Positions 62,585-64,000 of a stretch of 64,000 nt of DNA are shown here, piece after piece; position 1 is the first letter of the stretch, and each line of letters begins with the position of its first letter. Both the position numbers and the translations under genes were made by a program. Origin of the DNA: Neonectria sp. B-13. Its lineage: Eukaryota; Ascomycota; Sordariomycetes; Hypocreales; Nectriaceae. The notes beneath the pieces are model-generated. The model was not told the DNA's origin. It worked only from the letters and a program-made list of their open reading frames with translations, and ran no database searches. The stretch is from contig NOKP01000031.1 of the NCBI GenBank assembly GCA_002682825.1, positions 310,001 through 374,000 of the forward strand, given 5' to 3'.

Positions 62585-64000
62585 TCACCGCATGTGTCCC
62601 ATCAAGAAGCTGCCCAGGCCATCTACCTCGGTGATGCCCCCGAGATCCGCTGTCGTCTCTCCTTGCCCAAACCCCGAGTTTTGAAACCCATCCTCATCGT
62701 CAAACGCCCCAAAAACGCCATCCATCCCATGGAACTCCGTATCACGTGGCAGAAACTCGAGTTCCGCGGTCGAGTTCAGTATGTTTATCTGAGCTGCATC
62801 GAGGCCCTCGAAAACATCCGTCGACTGGATATTCTCCAGGCGATACGTCTCTACTGCCTCCGTCGCCCTCACGCTCAGCTCGCCGACCACTTGGCGCAGG
62901 GCCCGGAACCCTTCGTCCTCGACCATTTCCAGGAGCTTGTCGAATAGGTTGAGGGCTCTCAGGGCTAGGTGCTGGTCGAAAGCCACCAAGTCGTGTGATG
63001 GGTTGATTGCCATGTTTGAGAGGATGATGATGAGTCCGGAAAAGTGTGAGCAAGAGCATTGCCTGCTCAGTTAGTTTTGAATTTAGAGCGGAAAGCCTCA
63101 CACTTACCATATCAGACATTCTGTCGGTGTTGCTCCCTGGAACAGCTTCATGCAGCCTCGGCTGACCTCGACACATTTGTTCCACCCCTCCGGCAACGGG
63201 CCCCCCTGGGCGGTGTGGCTGTGACAACTGGCATTTCGATGTTTATCCGGAATGCTCGACATGTTCTGTATGGCCGAGCGGCTGAAGGAACTTATCCTCT
63301 TGACCCAGTCGGCGTTGCTGCTGTAGATGCCGTGGGTCATGACCTCGGCCAGGAGAAAGGCGTGGTGCATCTTTGTCAACTGGATCAGCTGGCTTGGCCC
63401 GACGTGGGCCGCGACGTTCTCAATTTGGAAGACCGCTGGGAGGCGGTCGTACCACTGGTCCAGCATGGCTTGCAGACGCACGACTCGCTGTTGGCGTGCG
63501 TGGCCCTTGACCCTGGTGGCTCTGTTGGAGTACAGCAGGTCGTAGACCTTGCCCTCGATGTGCGCGAGCTCGACGCGCCTCCGGTGGTAGTTGAAGTAGA
63601 TCTGGCCGTTTTGCGTCCAGATGAGACCGACGCTGTCCGCGGGGGTTAGTAAAGGAAGAGGGACGTCGATATCGTCGTCGAACAGGGTAGACGGAGTCAA
63701 GGCTCTCAGAGTAATGTCCTAACATGGTAAGTTGATATTCAACCCGTGCGAATAGGTTACTCACCTTGTCGAGAGTGTAGGCAATCCAGAACACGCGGGA
63801 TCTTTGCTCAGCCTCTTCGAGGGTAAAGAACTTCGACACTGCTGTTGCGTGCAGGCCCAGTCGGTGGGCGAGCCTCACCGCCGTCCCGATGATGACGCTC
63901 GCGGGTTTGGGATCTCGACTGTTCTGGAACAGCATGACAACGCCCAGCAGGATCTGAACGCCGAGCAGATCGCCTTCCCTAGTCACCAGCTCCGAGATGA
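62585..64000 (-). CDS. Fungal-specific transcription factor, truncated at the window edge
   Basis: The C-terminal part only; the gene starts beyond 64000, so the DNA-binding domain is not visible. Exons read: 63765-64000 (open to the right), 63108-63718, 62585-63062. The joins give LDK-DITLRALTPSTLF and ECLIW-QCSCSHFSGLIIILSN, both in frame. The last intron is only 45 bp. The text GDLLGVQILLGVVMLFQN, IIGTAVRLAHRLGLHAT and EEAEQRSRVFWIAYTLDKVS is the PF04082 fungal_trans middle domain, typical of Zn2Cys6 or C2H2-type regulators. The C-terminus is acidic (EDEGFRALRQVVGEL...GFGQGETTADLGGITEVDG), fit for activation. It lies 119 bp from the FNR-like gene's stop (convergent). Confidence 0.9.

Noticed and set aside
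1..64000. CRISPR arrays, bacterial operons, prophage or intact transposase/reverse transcriptase genes
   Set aside because: None seen. The window is eukaryotic, and no RT, integrase or DDE-transposase text occurs on either strand.

Overview
The window looks like nuclear chromosome sequence from a filamentous ascomycete (Pezizomycotina, most likely a Sordariomycete). Introns are short (about 45-170 bp) with GT...AG ends and CTAAC-type branch points. There are several Zn2Cys6 regulators, HET-domain, CFEM and AA11 LPMO genes, a dispersed 5S rRNA gene, and a HET pseudogene whose nonsense codons look like RIP (repeat-induced point mutation). No species is named. I read about 27 protein-coding genes, one intron-containing tRNA-Gln(UUG), one intact 5S rRNA gene with a truncated neighbour, one clear HET pseudogene and a possible 2EXR-type relic.

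Layout. 0.8-14.2 kb: a pisatin-demethylase-like P450, an amino-acid permease, a secreted LRR-like protein, a DUF1275 membrane protein, then a D-2-hydroxyacid dehydrogenase and a PhzF-like protein on the minus strand. 14.5-19 kb: a gene desert holding only the tRNA. 19-25.5 kb: a six-cysteine CFEM/GPI protein, an AT-rich CpG-poor island, a HET gene, a HET pseudogene and the 5S locus. 27.3-35.4 kb: a PHO-4/PHO89-type phosphate permease preceded by three CACGTG boxes, an F-box protein, a chitin-type AA11 LPMO and a LURP/tubby-like protein. 36.2-42.5 kb: a compact cluster of a Zn2Cys6 regulator, a DszC/SfnB-like flavin monooxygenase, a divergent DszA/NtaA/SnaA-like FMN monooxygenase and a small four-helix membrane protein. 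44.8-49.6 kb: a diverged ~130-bp tandem repeat before an unknown 207-aa protein, a methyltransferase-like membrane protein and a siderophore-esterase-type hydrolase with an exact SreA-type GATA site in its promoter. 49.9-64 kb: three Zn2Cys6/fungal-trans regulators interleaved with a large FAD oxidoreductase, a membrane protein, an MFS sugar transporter and a flavodoxin-reductase-like protein. Two divergent promoters here carry CGG/CCG inverted triplets.

How the genes may work together (inference). The 36-42 kb cluster resembles a two-flavoenzyme organosulfur or aminopolycarboxylate scavenging module with its own regulator. The phosphate permease and the siderophore esterase each carry the promoter site expected for phosphate and iron control. 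The right-hand 14 kb looks like one or two regulator-plus-enzyme-plus-transporter catabolic units. The clearest non-coding signals are the 5S locus, the RIP-like HET relic and the tandem repeat. All exon boundaries were deduced by reading-frame continuity and splice consensus, not by transcript evidence.
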